64,000 nt of DNA. Origin: Gammaproteobacteria bacterium 39-13. Its GTDB lineage: Bacteria; Pseudomonadota; Gammaproteobacteria; Berkiellales; Berkiellaceae. The position numbers were made by a program, and so were the translations under genes. Below are positions 34,918 to 43,698 of the stretch, piece by piece. The DNA lies in contig MKTN01000004.1 in NCBI GenBank assembly GCA_001898235.1, positions 1-64,000 on the forward strand. The letters run 5' to 3'. Position 1 is the stretch's first letter. Every line of letters begins with the position of its first letter. A model generated the notes under the pieces. It did not search any database, was not told where the DNA came from, and saw only the letters and a program-made list of their open reading frames with translations.

Positions 34918-35787
34918 ATGCGCTTAACTATTATCTCTGAGCATAAATGTTATGGTGGAATGCAAATTTTTTATAGCCATGATTCAAATGAAACAAATTG
35001 TAACATGCGTTTTGCAATTTTTATTCCACCACAAGCAAAATTTGCTAAGCTACCGGCACTTTATTGGTTATCTGGCTTAACCTGTACAGAAGAAAATTTT
35101 GTGATCAAGGCGGGCGCTCAAAGAGTTGCAGCAGAATTGGGGTTAATAATAATAACACCTGACACAAGTCCTCGAGATTTAGGAATTGCTGGTGAGAATG
35201 ATGCTTATGATTTTGGGACAGGCGCTGGCTTTTATGTTGATGCCACCCAAGCACCTTGGATCAGAGGCTATCGTATGTATTCCTATATTGTTAACGAATT
35301 GACAGCGCTTATTGCGATGCATTTTCCTGTTGATCTTCAACGAGTCGGGATCTTTGGGCATTCGATGGGTGGGCATGGAGCGCTTACAATTGCACTTAAA
35401 AATCCAGATTATTTTAAATCTGTTTCCGCGTTTTCGCCCATTTGTTCTTCGATGCGTTGTTCTTGGGGAGAAAAGGCGCTTGCTGGTTATCTTGGAAATA
35501 ATACAAGTTTATGGAAGGAATATGATGCAACTGCTTTGATACTTGAACGAGGATGGAAAGGAGCGACAATTTTGGTAGATCAAGGTTCGAAAGATCCTTT
35601 TCTTGAAACGCAACTTAAACCAGAATTGCTTTTGCAAGCTTGCCAAGAAGCTAATGTACCATTAACACTTCGGCAACATGAAGGGTATGATCATAGCTAT
35701 TTTTTTATAGCGAGCTTTATAGAAGAGCATTTACGTTTTCATGCAGCAAATCTACGTAATGATGGGGTCAAATTTACTAAAATTTAA
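34918..35787 (+). CDS. frmB: S-formylglutathione hydrolase
   Basis: A 289-residue alpha/beta-hydrolase of the FGH/esterase D family. The nucleophile is in GHSMGGHGAL; the catalytic Asp is likely in DQGSKDPFL and His in HEGYDHSYFF. LYWLSGLTCTEENF is a hallmark of the family. It hydrolyses S-formylglutathione to formate and glutathione, completing the FrmA reaction. The last codons form the left arm of a terminator hairpin. No frmR repressor is adjacent. Confidence 0.96.
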   Translation: MRLTIISEHKCYGGMQIFYSHDSNETNCNMRFAIFIPPQAKFAKLPALYWLSGLTCTEENFVIKAGAQRVAAELGLIIITPDTSPRDLGIAGENDAYDFGTGAGFYVDATQAPWIRGYRMYSYIVNELTALIAMHFPVDLQRVGIFGHSMGGHGALTIALKNPDYFKSVSAFSPICSSMRCSWGEKALAGYLGNNTSLWKEYDATALILERGWKGATILVDQGSKDPFLETQLKPELLLQACQEANVPLTLRQHEGYDHSYFFIASFIEEHLRFHAANLRNDGVKFTKI

Positions 35788-35796
35788 TTTGACCCC
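35764..35796. terminator. Hairpin spanning the frmB stop
   Basis: GGGGTCAAATT (35764-35774) and AATTTGACCCC (35786-35796) are perfect 11-bp arms. The left arm lies inside the last frmB codons and the stop codon is between the arms. It lies between convergent frmB and the lipoprotein gene, fitting a bidirectional stop signal. Confidence 0.6.
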
Positions 35797-35809
35797 AACT
35801 TATCGCGTA

Positions 35810-36043
35810 TTAATAGTCGTAATAATAATTACTTCTATCGTAGAGATACCCGCCGACAGCGCCAACACCGGCACCAATAAGTGCGCCTGCCCCAGCATCG
35901 CCAGCAATTGCCCCAATTGCTGTACCGCCAATAGCACCTATAGCAGCACCTCCCAGTACATTTTGTTGAGTGTGTGACATATTGTCGCATCCTACCAAAA
36001 ATAGTACCGTCATTATAGGAATGATTTTAGTGTAGTGTTTCAT
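35810..36043 (-). CDS. Glycine-zipper lipoprotein, paralogue 1
   Basis: A 77-residue protein from ATG 36043, supported by GGAG nine nt upstream. Signal peptide with lipobox LVGC, then CDNMSHTQQNVLGGAAIG and Gly-zipper helices (AIGAIGGTAIGAIAGD, GAGALIGAGVGAVGGYLYD) ending in a Tyr-rich tail. Similar to OsmB/YMGG-type outer-membrane lipoproteins whose role is in envelope stress. A nearly identical gene lies 21 bp upstream. Confidence 0.9.
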   Translation of the reverse strand: MKHYTKIIPIMTVLFLVGCDNMSHTQQNVLGGAAIGAIGGTAIGAIAGDAGAGALIGAGVGAVGGYLYDRSNYYYDY

Positions 36044-36064
36044 ATGAGTACGCTCCACAATGTT

Positions 36065-36295
36065 TTAGTAGCCGTATTTACCTCTATCGTAAATATAACC
36101 ACCGACTGCCCCTACACCCGCTCCAATCAGTGCACCTGTTCCAGCACGTCCTCCTGTTGCTGCTCCAATTGCGGCGCCACCGATTGCACCGATTGCAGCC
36201 CCACCCAATACATTTTGTTCAGTATGACTCATGTTGTCACAGCCTGTAAGGGCAAGCAAAGCTATCACAGGAACTATTTTGCTGTATTTTTTCAT
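36065..36295 (-). CDS. Glycine-zipper lipoprotein, paralogue 2
   Basis: A 76-residue lipoprotein precursor with lipobox LTGC and the same plan as the neighbour: CDNMSHTEQNVLGGAAIG, then GAIGGAAIGAATGG, GTGALIGAGVGAVGGYIYD. About 80% identical by eye in the mature part, so a tandem duplication. The two genes are likely cotranscribed, this one first. Probable outer-membrane stress lipoprotein of the OsmB/glycine-zipper type. Confidence 0.92.
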   Translation of the reverse strand: MKKYSKIVPVIALLALTGCDNMSHTEQNVLGGAAIGAIGGAAIGAATGGRAGTGALIGAGVGAVGGYIYDRGKYGY

Positions 36296-36428
36296 ATCTC
36301 TACTCCATCTTTTCTAGATACGTAAAAACATAGCAAATAAAATTTAGATTTTTCGTTTATATTCATCAATTCTCTTTGGTATAGTGGATGTCCTATATTA
36401 AAGAGTTAGTATATTGTGGGGATGATGT

Positions 36429-37121
36429 ATGACAAAAACAATTTTGATTACCGGCGCAAACCGTGGTTTAGGGTTAGAATTTGTACGTCAATATGCAAAA
36501 GAGGGAGCTACGATTATTGCTTGTTGCCGAGATCCTAATGAAGCAAAAGATTTACAAGATTTGCAGAAAAAACATCTGAATATTGAGATACATTCTTTAG
36601 ACGTTTCTTCTGAGTCTGATAGATTAAAATTAAAGGAAAAAGTATCAAAACCAATCGATATCTTAATCAATAATGCTGGAATGCTAGAAAAAGGTGCTGC
36701 TTTTGGTAATATTTCAGTTGATGAATTAAATAAAACTTTTTTAGTAAATGCAGTTGCACCTTTAAAATTAACAGAAACATTATCAGAAAATATCGCGAAA
36801 AGTCAGCGTAAGCTGGTGGTCTGTATTTCAAGCAGTATGGGCAGTATTTCAGATAATACAAGTGGTGGTTATTATAGCTACCGAGCAAGTAAAACAGCTT
36901 TAAATATGCTAATGAAAAGTGCAGGCGTTGATTTAGCTTCCCAAGGGATCCAAGTACTATTGCTTCATCCTGGATGGGTAAAAACTCGTATGGGAGGAAG
37001 CGATGCCATGATTGAGCCTGAAGTAAGTATAACGGGAATGCGTAAAGTGATTGAAAAATATTCTCCAGCAGCAGGAGAAGTACGGTTTTATCGTTATAAC
37101 GGTGAAATTGTTGCTTGGTGA
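36429..37121 (+). CDS. Short-chain dehydrogenase/reductase
   Basis: A 230-residue classical SDR. The cofactor motif is TGANRGLGLEFVRQY, followed by ACCRDP, LDVSS and NNAG; catalytic Ser in SSSMGSIS and YRASK (Tyr and Lys) are intact. It resembles the C-factor/sniffer carbonyl-reductase-like group (ends with GEVRFYRYNGE). Likely NADP-dependent because of the Arg after the second strand (CCRD). Substrate unknown. Confidence 0.92.
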   Translation: MTKTILITGANRGLGLEFVRQYAKEGATIIACCRDPNEAKDLQDLQKKHLNIEIHSLDVSSESDRLKLKEKVSKPIDILINNAGMLEKGAAFGNISVDELNKTFLVNAVAPLKLTETLSENIAKSQRKLVVCISSSMGSISDNTSGGYYSYRASKTALNMLMKSAGVDLASQGIQVLLLHPGWVKTRMGGSDAMIEPEVSITGMRKVIEKYSPAAGEVRFYRYNGEIVAW

Positions 37122-37137
37122 TAATTCCTCAATTATA

Positions 37138-37162
37138 TACCCTTGCCCAACTCGCAAGGGTA
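37138..37162 (+). terminator. Hairpin after SDR gene
   Basis: TACCCTTGC (37138-37146) and GCAAGGGTA (37154-37162), 9-bp arms with a 7-nt loop, 16 bp downstream of the stop. The following ATTGCTAT is only weakly U-rich. Confidence 0.55.
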
Positions 37163-37207
37163 ATTGCTATAACTTTGAAGAACGTGTAGCAAAAATAAGT
37201 AAATTGC

Positions 37208-38119
37208 ATGAATAATTTATTTATGCTCAAAGTAACTCCTCCTTTTAGGTTAGATCTAACCGTAAGGGCTCTAAGACGAAGAGAGTCAAATCTCATAGAC
37301 CAATGGGACGGGGTTTATTATCAACGAGTACTTATTGTTTTTAACAAGCCTATACTAATTTGTGTTAGCCAGGAAAATAAAAAATCTTCTTCAATTACTG
37401 TCACAACGCATCGCGATATTCTAGAGGTTGAAAAAAAGCATATAAAAATTGTTCTGAAAGAGATATTAGGATTAAATTTTAATGCTGATAATTTTTATGC
37501 GCTTGCTTTAAAAGACAAACACTTAAAATTGGTGGTTGAAGAATGGAAAGGGCTTAAACCACCGAAATTCCCTTCTCTTTTTGAATCGCTCTGTAATGCA
37601 GTTGCTTGTCAGCAATTATCTTTAAATGTTGGGATAGAATTATTAAATAGATTGACCGAGCATTATGGGAAAAAGGTAACGATAAATAAGAAAAATCATT
37701 TTGCTTTTCCAACTCCAATGGATATTTCAAAATGTAAACCTAATGATTTACAAAAATTAGGTTTTAGTCTAAACAAAAGTATGACGTTAATAAATATTGC
37801 CAACCTTTTAAAAGAAAACGAATCCAATATATATAAGAAACTTTCAAAACAAAAAGATGAGCAGGTCATCACTTTTTTACGACACATAAAAGGAATTGGG
37901 CGTTGGTCTTGTGAGTATGTTCTTTTAAGAGGATTTAGAAGATTGCATGTGTTTCCCGGTGATGATGTCGGAGGACAGAATAATCTTCAAAAATTGATGA
38001 AAATGAATAAGAAACTAGATTATGAATTGGTCAGCAAAATAATTCATCCCTGGGATCCTTTTGCAGGTTTTGTTTATTTCCATTTATTGCTTTCTAATGT
38101 AAAGATTAAAGATAAATAA
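37208..38119 (+). CDS. DNA-3-methyladenine glycosylase, AlkA-like
   Basis: A 303-residue protein with AlkA plan: an N-terminal beta domain, then the HhH-GPD glycosylase domain with NAVACQQLSLNVGIELLNRL, the hairpin-helix-hairpin FLRHIKGIGRWSCEYVLLRG and the catalytic Asp in FPGDDVGGQNNL. AlkA-type enzymes remove 3-methyladenine and other alkylated bases. It is slightly longer than E. coli AlkA (282) because of an extended N-terminus. Cytoplasmic. Confidence 0.93.
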   Translation: MNNLFMLKVTPPFRLDLTVRALRRRESNLIDQWDGVYYQRVLIVFNKPILICVSQENKKSSSITVTTHRDILEVEKKHIKIVLKEILGLNFNADNFYALALKDKHLKLVVEEWKGLKPPKFPSLFESLCNAVACQQLSLNVGIELLNRLTEHYGKKVTINKKNHFAFPTPMDISKCKPNDLQKLGFSLNKSMTLINIANLLKENESNIYKKLSKQKDEQVITFLRHIKGIGRWSCEYVLLRGFRRLHVFPGDDVGGQNNLQKLMKMNKKLDYELVSKIIHPWDPFAGFVYFHLLLSNVKIKDK

Positions 38120-38135
38120 CGTAAAACGTTATCGT

Positions 38136-38167
38136 AATTCTTGCTTAGCAGATGCTAAGCAAGAATT
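38136..38167. terminator. Bidirectional terminator after alkA-like gene
   Basis: AATTCTTGCTTAGC (38136-38149), loop AGAT, GCTAAGCAAGAATT (38154-38167): perfect 14-bp stem between convergent genes. Confidence 0.8.
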
Positions 38168-38179
38168 TATTGAGCAATC

Positions 38180-38653
38180 TTAACGCTTCATCACTCTCGT
38201 ATGACGTACAGGCGTATGGGTCGGTAAACTTGGGGCAAAGGTTGTTCTTGTACCATGACCCACAGGTGCTACGCTGGTATGACCTGCTGTTCTACTGCTG
38301 CCGAAACCCCATGAGCTAAAGAAGCCACCGGTTCTTGCTTGTGAAGGAGTATGAGGGACAGGTCCTGGAGGAAGAACGCGTGTGCCACCAATTGGTCCAC
38401 GATGATGTACTCTTGGTGTTGGATGAGGACGATGAGCGTGCCCAAACCATCCACCAAACCAGGGTCTGTGGAAGACAGCTGGAGCACGTACAACAGCAAT
38501 TCGACTATGCACAGGTGGTGCTGAGAAAATTGCAGCGCCTATTGCTCCAGATAAAGCACCATAAATCAATGCTGCAGCAAGTGGAGCACCAAATCCTAAA
38601 GATAAACCAAAACCGATCGCAGCGCTTACGCCAAATGCGGCTCTAATGCTCAT
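38180..38653 (-). CDS. Unknown Gly/Ala N-terminus, Pro/His/Arg-rich protein
   Basis: A 157-residue protein. Residues ~1-45 are Gly/Ala hydrophobic with a zipper look (AAIGFGLSLGFGAPLAAALI, GALSGAIGAAIF). The rest is rich in Pro, His, Arg and Gly (FHRPWFGGWFGHAHRPHPTP, RVHHRGPIGG, RTAGHTSVAPVGHGTRT). I do not recognise it. It lies 31 bp downstream of the double-glycine-leader gene on the same strand, so both are likely one transcript. Opposite-strand frames in this gene are shadows. Confidence 0.75.
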   Translation of the reverse strand: MSIRAAFGVSAAIGFGLSLGFGAPLAAALIYGALSGAIGAAIFSAPPVHSRIAVVRAPAVFHRPWFGGWFGHAHRPHPTPRVHHRGPIGGTRVLPPGPVPHTPSQARTGGFFSSWGFGSSRTAGHTSVAPVGHGTRTTFAPSLPTHTPVRHTRVMKR

Positions 38654-38684
38654 ATTAGTTCCCCTTAAAGGTTATTTTTAAATC

Positions 38685-38930
38685 TTAATAAATATAAATG
38701 ATTTCATCGTAGTAGTAGGGATAGGGATCATATACGTCGTATACAACCACTGGTGCTACATAGTAAGGACTATAAAAGGGATCATAGACATAGGTGTCAT
38801 AGTAGTAATAGGGTGTGCTAACAGCGGCAGCAATGATACCGGCAGTTGCAACTATCATACCTGCAACTATTAATTCTTCTCCATATCCCCCAGCAACATC
38901 CTTCATTTCTACAGTAGATAGTTCACGCAT
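38685..38930 (-). CDS. Double-glycine-leader peptide, Tyr-rich
   Basis: An 81-residue peptide. MRELSTVEMKDVAGG is very close in form to ColV/class II bacteriocin leaders (MRxLxxxExxxVxGG). The predicted mature part begins YGEELIVAGMIVATAGIIAAA, a hydrophobic helix, then a repetitive Tyr/Pro/Val tail (STPYYYYDTYVYDPFYSPYY, YDPYPYYYDEIIYIY). RBS AAAGGAG sits 8 nt upstream. The mature sequence is not like known microcins, so a structural or surface peptide is also possible. No processing transporter is in the window. The next gene downstream is the Pro/His-rich unknown. Confidence 0.7.
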   Translation of the reverse strand: MRELSTVEMKDVAGGYGEELIVAGMIVATAGIIAAAVSTPYYYYDTYVYDPFYSPYYVAPVVVYDVYDPYPYYYDEIIYIY

Positions 38931-39569
38931 AATTAAAGCTCCTTTGCTAAATTGTGTTTATTCTTGTGGGACCAAAGGTAACAATCCCAGGATAAAGTAG
39001 CAAGATTAATTGCCTGCATTAAGGACAAATGGTGAGCAAATAAGGATAAATGGTCGTTGAGAATATTTTTTATGTCGCCACATTGCATAGATAAACAAAA
39101 ATACTAAATTTTCTGGAAAATATGCATATAGCTGACATTTGTTTGTAAGTTAATTGACAAAATAATGATTTGAATCTTCAGTGAAGAAGAAAATTATTTA
39201 TGCTGGATTTTTATGGATAAATAATAAAATATTTAGCATGAAATGTTTTTAATTATTTTTCATATTAAAAAATAGAGTCTACACTCTTTCAATTGAATAA
39301 TATGTGCACGCATTCCTGATAATGCTATTGATATATATTATAAACGGCAGGACTTTTTATTAAAAATATGCCATAATATATCAATAATATTGAAGAATAT
39401 TATGTATTAAATATGATGATTTATTTGGCTCCTACACAGTTTCAATTTTATTGAATGTCTTTTCAATACAGCGCAAACGCATACATTTAACGCTACATAG
39501 CATTCGTTATTAATTCACCGCACATTAAACGTGTGACAGCATTTTTTTGCCTTATTATTTGGGTCTATC
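38931..39569. other. 639-bp AT-rich divergent intergenic region
   Basis: Lies between the double-glycine peptide gene (minus) and the MATE gene (plus). It holds two 13-bp near-identical direct repeats, AAGGACAAATGGT (39021-39033) and AAGGATAAATGGT (39042-39054), 21 bp apart or two helical turns, close to the peptide gene, consistent with cooperative regulator binding. The rest is AT-rich with no convincing gene. Confidence 0.5.
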
Positions 39570-40973
39570 ATGTTAGCAACTTCAAAAACAAATAAGATAG
39601 AAAATACAGCTATCTTAAATGATTCAAAAGGTCATATTCGCGCACTTTGGCGGATTTGTTTTCCATTAATGCTTACTGCATTGTCAGGCACATTGATGGC
39701 GTTTCTTGATCGTATTATTTTAGCAAAATATGATACTCAAGCGATGATTGCTGCTACTATTGCGGCAAATGTTGTTTTTATTTTTCAATTTGGTGCGATG
39801 TCTATTGCAATGATTGCTGAAGTATTTGTTGGACAATATAACGGTGCTCAGCAATGGAAAGAAATTGCAAAACCTGTTTGGCAAATGATTTGGTTTGGAT
39901 TGTTATGTGCATTTATTATGATCCCTTTGGGACTATTTGGTGAAACTTTGTTTATTCCGCGGGAATTTGCAAAGGAGGGAGATCCCTATTTTTCCTGGAT
40001 GATGATATTTGGTCCTGTTTTTCCAGTTGCTGCGGCGTTATCTGCATTTTTTATTGGTCGAGGCAAAATAAAAGTAGTTACCTTGTCAGTGATCTTAGGG
40101 AATATTTTAAACTTATTATTAGGTCTTTTGCTCGTATGGGGGATCCCGGGAATACTTGCTCCTTTAGGTGCAAAGGGAGCTGCTATTGCTACAGGGATTG
40201 CTGAAACCTGCGTGGTATTAGGCTTATTATGGGTGTTTTTACATCCTTCAAATCAAGAAAAATATCAAACACATGTGTGGCATTTTAATAAAGATTTGTT
40301 CATTAAATGTATTAAAATTGGTTTCCCAAACACAGTGGGACATATGATTGCTACTGCGGCTTGGGCTGTATTGATGCTTTTTCTAGCAAAACGTGGTCTT
40401 GAGCATATTACTGTAATCTCGATAGGGTTCAGTATTTGGATGCTGTTTTCTTTTATTACCGAAGGCTTACAAAAGGGAGTCACAGCGATTGCAGCAAATT
40501 GCATAGGTGCGAAAAAGCAAAAATATATTTCAGATGTGCTCATGACAGGATTAAAGCTGCAATTTCTACTAGCAATTATATTGGCAGTTCCTTTAGTCAT
40601 TATGCCAAATGTTCTCGTAGATTTTTTTATTCCATTACATAGCGAAGGTGCTGATATATCTCATTTAAGAGAGTTAGTTGAGATGAGCTGCCGTTGGTTA
40701 TGGGTTGCTTACATCTTTGATGGTATGGCTTGGGTGATAGATGGTATTTTAACTGCCGCGGGTGATACTCGGTTTATCATGTTCATGAATTCGATAGGTA
40801 CCTGGGTATTCTGTGTCGCACCCATCTATCTTTTTGTCGTTATACAAGATGGCGCAGCGATGCTGACATTACAGCTGATTACTATTTATTGTTTAGTTTT
40901 ATTTGCCAGTTATTATTTTCGTTATAGAAGTAATAAATGGCAGAATAATTTACTGGTCGAGCCTTCGGTTTAA
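39570..40973 (+). CDS. MATE family efflux transporter
   Basis: A 467-residue protein with 12 hydrophobic segments. MATE signatures: RICFPLMLTALSGTLMAFLDRIILA at helix 1, VGQYNGAQQWKEIAKPVWQM, and GPVFPVAAALSAFFIGRGK; the second half repeats the pattern (GFPNTVGHMIATAAW, EGLQKGVTAIAANCIGAKKQ). MATE pumps export cationic drugs in exchange for Na+ or H+. Inner membrane; substrate unknown. Confidence 0.93.
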   Translation: MLATSKTNKIENTAILNDSKGHIRALWRICFPLMLTALSGTLMAFLDRIILAKYDTQAMIAATIAANVVFIFQFGAMSIAMIAEVFVGQYNGAQQWKEIAKPVWQMIWFGLLCAFIMIPLGLFGETLFIPREFAKEGDPYFSWMMIFGPVFPVAAALSAFFIGRGKIKVVTLSVILGNILNLLLGLLLVWGIPGILAPLGAKGAAIATGIAETCVVLGLLWVFLHPSNQEKYQTHVWHFNKDLFIKCIKIGFPNTVGHMIATAAWAVLMLFLAKRGLEHITVISIGFSIWMLFSFITEGLQKGVTAIAANCIGAKKQKYISDVLMTGLKLQFLLAIILAVPLVIMPNVLVDFFIPLHSEGADISHLRELVEMSCRWLWVAYIFDGMAWVIDGILTAAGDTRFIMFMNSIGTWVFCVAPIYLFVVIQDGAAMLTLQLITIYCLVLFASYYFRYRSNKWQNNLLVEPSV

Positions 40974-41093
40974 AATGAAATGCACTTTGATAACTTTCAA
41001 ACTAATTTAAATTTTTAATTTTTTATTGAAAATCGATAATTTTTTAAATAAAATTATTCATGTTGAAAACAGCTCTGTAAAAAGGATTACAGC

Positions 41094-41630
41094 ATGAATG
41101 ATAGTAAAATCAACATTATAAGTTATCGTTTTCGTTTACTTTTTCAGTGCCTTTTGTTTTTAGCGCCTCTCTTTGTTTGTTTAAATTGGTCAAATTTCGA
41201 TTTCTGGCTACAATTTGCAAATGTAGATCCAGAGCCTTTTGGCACCCCCATTCATTCTTTAACTTTAAGTTCTCGATTAGGTGCTATTCTTATCTCATTT
41301 ATTCCGGCGGGCATGTGGATGATGGGGCTTTATTATCTCATTAAGTTATTCAAACTCTATGAGCGCAATCAGATTTTTACAGCCAATAATGTTATTTTCA
41401 TTAAAAAAATTGGTTGTGCCTTATTTGCCGAGGTGATGGCACGGTTTCTCTTAGAGCCTTTTTTATCTTTAATTGTCACTATGCACAATCCACCAGGGCA
41501 TCGAATGATGGTGGTAAGCTTTGGTACGCCAGATTTTGCTGGATTGATGTTTAGTGGCATTGTTATCCTAGTTGCCTGGATAATGCAAGAAGGCCAGAAA
41601 TTAAAAGAAGAATCAGAATTTGTCGTGTAA
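41094..41630 (+). CDS. DUF2975 membrane protein
   Basis: A 178-residue protein with about four transmembrane segments (residues ~14-34, ~62-82, ~107-128, ~152-172) in the DUF2975 arrangement, with LGAILISFIPAGMWMMGLYYLIKLFKLYE typical of the family. These proteins are usually paired with a YozG-like HTH regulator, as here (17 bp to the next gene). Inner membrane. Biochemical function unknown. Confidence 0.88.
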   Translation: MNDSKINIISYRFRLLFQCLLFLAPLFVCLNWSNFDFWLQFANVDPEPFGTPIHSLTLSSRLGAILISFIPAGMWMMGLYYLIKLFKLYERNQIFTANNVIFIKKIGCALFAEVMARFLLEPFLSLIVTMHNPPGHRMMVVSFGTPDFAGLMFSGIVILVAWIMQEGQKLKEESEFVV

Positions 41631-41647
41631 CAAGAAGAAGAAATACC

Positions 41648-41893
41648 ATGGCTATTGTAATTGAGCTTGATGTAATGTTGGCCATCCGTAAAAAAAAATC
41701 AAAAGATCTCTCAAAATACATAGGAATAACAGAACAAAATCTGTCTATGTTAAAAACAGGGAAGGCTAAAGCGGTTCGTTTGAGCACATTGAATGCAATC
41801 TGTAAGTACTTAGAATGTACTCCAGGTGAAATTTTAAAGTATAAACCTGATCAACATGATGCTAACAAAGAATTACTTCAGGTTGAAGAATGA
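41648..41893 (+). CDS. YozG-like HTH transcriptional regulator
   Basis: An 81-residue Xre/Cro-type HTH of the YozG group: MAIVIELDVMLAIRKKKSKD, SKYIGITEQNLSMLKTGKAKAVRLSTLNAICKYLECTPGEIL in pieces matches the short regulators that accompany DUF2975 membrane proteins. It likely regulates its own operon. Its last 32 bp overlap the 3' end of the convergent gene at 41862. Confidence 0.93.
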   Translation: MAIVIELDVMLAIRKKKSKDLSKYIGITEQNLSMLKTGKAKAVRLSTLNAICKYLECTPGEILKYKPDQHDANKELLQVEE

Positions 41894-42668
41894 TTTCTTC
41901 CTGTTGAGGTGTAAAGATAATAGGTTGATTTATTTCAGTTGCTTGAGCAATATCTGCGTCAAAGCTTTCCGTGAGAAATGCTACCGGCATAAAAAGGCTT
42001 TCATCAAATAATGGTTCACTAAAAACATCAAGCAAGGTAATAGTATTATCATCCGCTTCTTCCACGATAAAATCATTTTGTTCAATTGTAGTGGAAATAA
42101 TATGGTGGGAAGAAAGTGGTCTTAAAGATTCGTTTACATTGAGAATCAAAGGAGATTTCTCGGTGTATTCAGAATAACCATGAGGACCATGATTGTAGCC
42201 AGTAAATATATAGCTAATATAAGAAGCAAGATGAGCTGGTACTTGGAGAAGATTTGAAGAATATGCCTCTAATTGAACCCACGTTCCTGCGTGGCCATCT
42301 AGAGTGGTGGTCCCAAATAGGCACTCCCCAACCAGTGAGCCTTGCGAAGAATATTGTGTATTAAGAGAATAATGGCTTGAGGAATAATCTCTATTAGTTA
42401 AACTATTTGGATCTGAGGCGGCAAATGCCTGATAAGCCTGACCATTATCAGGGATGAAAACATAAGCACCACTGAAAAATTCTTTATAAAAGTAATCTCG
42501 TTGCGCAGTTTCAGCTGGGGCGATTGAGTCAATATAAACAAGCACTTCAAATTCAAATTTTGTAATTTGATAAATGGGTAAACGAAGATACTCATGAATA
42601 AAGATAAAAATAGGGGACATACGCTGATACAGCCTTAACGCACGTTCTAAGTTAGGGAATGAATTCAA
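41862..42668 (-). CDS. Unknown protein, possible effector
   Basis: A 268-residue acidic protein without signal peptide. The N-terminus is helical and aromatic (NLERALRLYQRMSPIFIFIHEYLRLPIYQITK), the middle is Tyr/Ser/Gly-rich (RDYSSSHYSLNTQYSSQGSL, TGYNHGPHGYSEYTEKSPLIL), and the C-terminus is acidic. I recognise no family. The given start is a TTG; a later ATG at 42620 (MSPIFIFI) is possible. Convergent overlap with the HTH gene, divergent from the U-box gene. Confidence 0.65.
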   Translation of the reverse strand: MNSFPNLERALRLYQRMSPIFIFIHEYLRLPIYQITKFEFEVLVYIDSIAPAETAQRDYFYKEFFSGAYVFIPDNGQAYQAFAASDPNSLTNRDYSSSHYSLNTQYSSQGSLVGECLFGTTTLDGHAGTWVQLEAYSSNLLQVPAHLASYISYIFTGYNHGPHGYSEYTEKSPLILNVNESLRPLSSHHIISTTIEQNDFIVEEADDNTITLLDVFSEPLFDESLFMPVAFLTESFDADIAQATEINQPIIFTPQQEEIILQPEVILC

Positions 42669-42867
42669 ACATCCTTGTTATATTCTTGTCAACGTTAACA
42701 TTAAGAAAGAATTAAAAAATCTAAATTTTATAAGTTAACTTGCTTAATATTGCCTTTTTATTTACTTCCTTTCATCTCGTTACTTTAGCCAGCTATCTTT
42801 CAATCATAGATCTCAAGCGCTATGCATCCCAAAATCATGTCTCATAAATTAGTAAAACGAGAAATAT

Positions 42868-43533
42868 ATGAGCATTAAAAATATTTTGTCATTCGCTGTG
42901 GTTGGAACCATTGCTTCGATTACATTTGGAGCGCGAATTTATCAATTGTTGCAATCAAATGAAACGCCAACAGAAACCTACACAAGAAATAGAATGGTGG
43001 GTTCAACTTTAACTAACGCAAGGCGCTCAATGAATGAGCCTAGCACTAGTAACATTGCAAGTATGTTGTTACCTGCAGGGATCACGTTACTTAATGCTTA
43101 TTCCGCTTATTCATCAAGGCACACGCAAGCGCCTTCTCATGTTAGTGCACGAAATACTGCACGCCCAGGTCCTGTTACCCAGACGGCGGCAATTAGAGTC
43201 GTAGAAGAACAAAATCCTTTTGAGAAAAGATTAAACAATGCGAAATTCTCGTTGGATGATATTCCTGAAGAATTTATTGATCCCATTTCTTATAGAATAA
43301 TGGCCGATCCCATTGTTGCGACCACATCATGTAAAAACAACAAGGGCGAAACCATTACAACACGCCATTTTTACGATAAAAGTACTTATGAGAAGCTCAA
43401 AGGAATTTGTCCTGAAAATAGACTTAAGTTCTTATCTTGCAAACCAGATAATGCATTAAAGTTGCAAATTGAAAATTTTGTTAAACAAAAGGAAAAAGAC
43501 CAAAGTAAGAAAAAATGTTCAATTAAGCGATAA
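42868..43533 (+). CDS. U-box domain protein, candidate E3 ubiquitin-ligase effector
   Basis: A 221-residue protein. Residues 6-24 form a hydrophobic N-terminal helix (ILSFAVVGTIASITFGARI), which could anchor it in a membrane or serve as a signal. Residues ~132-206 match a U-box: IPEEFIDPISYRIMADPIVA, HFYDKSTYEKL, CPENR, KPDNALKLQIENFV. U-box domains recruit E2 ubiquitin-conjugating enzymes; bacteria have no ubiquitin, so such proteins act in eukaryotic hosts (Legionella LubX, GobX). Between the helix and U-box is a Ser/Ala/Thr-rich linker with no recognised substrate-binding domain. It precedes the P450 pair on the same strand. Confidence 0.85.
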   Translation: MSIKNILSFAVVGTIASITFGARIYQLLQSNETPTETYTRNRMVGSTLTNARRSMNEPSTSNIASMLLPAGITLLNAYSAYSSRHTQAPSHVSARNTARPGPVTQTAAIRVVEEQNPFEKRLNNAKFSLDDIPEEFIDPISYRIMADPIVATTSCKNNKGETITTRHFYDKSTYEKLKGICPENRLKFLSCKPDNALKLQIENFVKQKEKDQSKKKCSIKR

Positions 43534-43551
43534 AAAGGTATTCCTGAATAT

Positions 43552-43589
43552 TGGAAGCCATCATACTTTGTGGTGTGCTTCCATTTTTT
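43552..43589 (+). terminator. Terminator after U-box gene
   Basis: TGGAAGC (43552-43558) and GCTTCCA (43577-43583), strengthened by CATCA/TGGTG inside the loop, followed by TTTTTT. It separates the U-box gene from the P450 gene. Confidence 0.8.
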
Positions 43590-43698
43590 ATTGAGTAAAG
43601 ATACAGCATGTAAAAATATCCTCTTGATTACATTTAAGTTTTTCTCATATGTTTCGATATATGTCTGTGAGTTTTTCATAGATATCTTTGGAGGAATC

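Noticed and set aside
38335-38646. Plus-strand frame opposite the Pro/His/Arg-rich gene
   Set aside because: It is a shadow of the low-complexity minus-strand gene; the translation is Gln/Val/His-rich with no domain.
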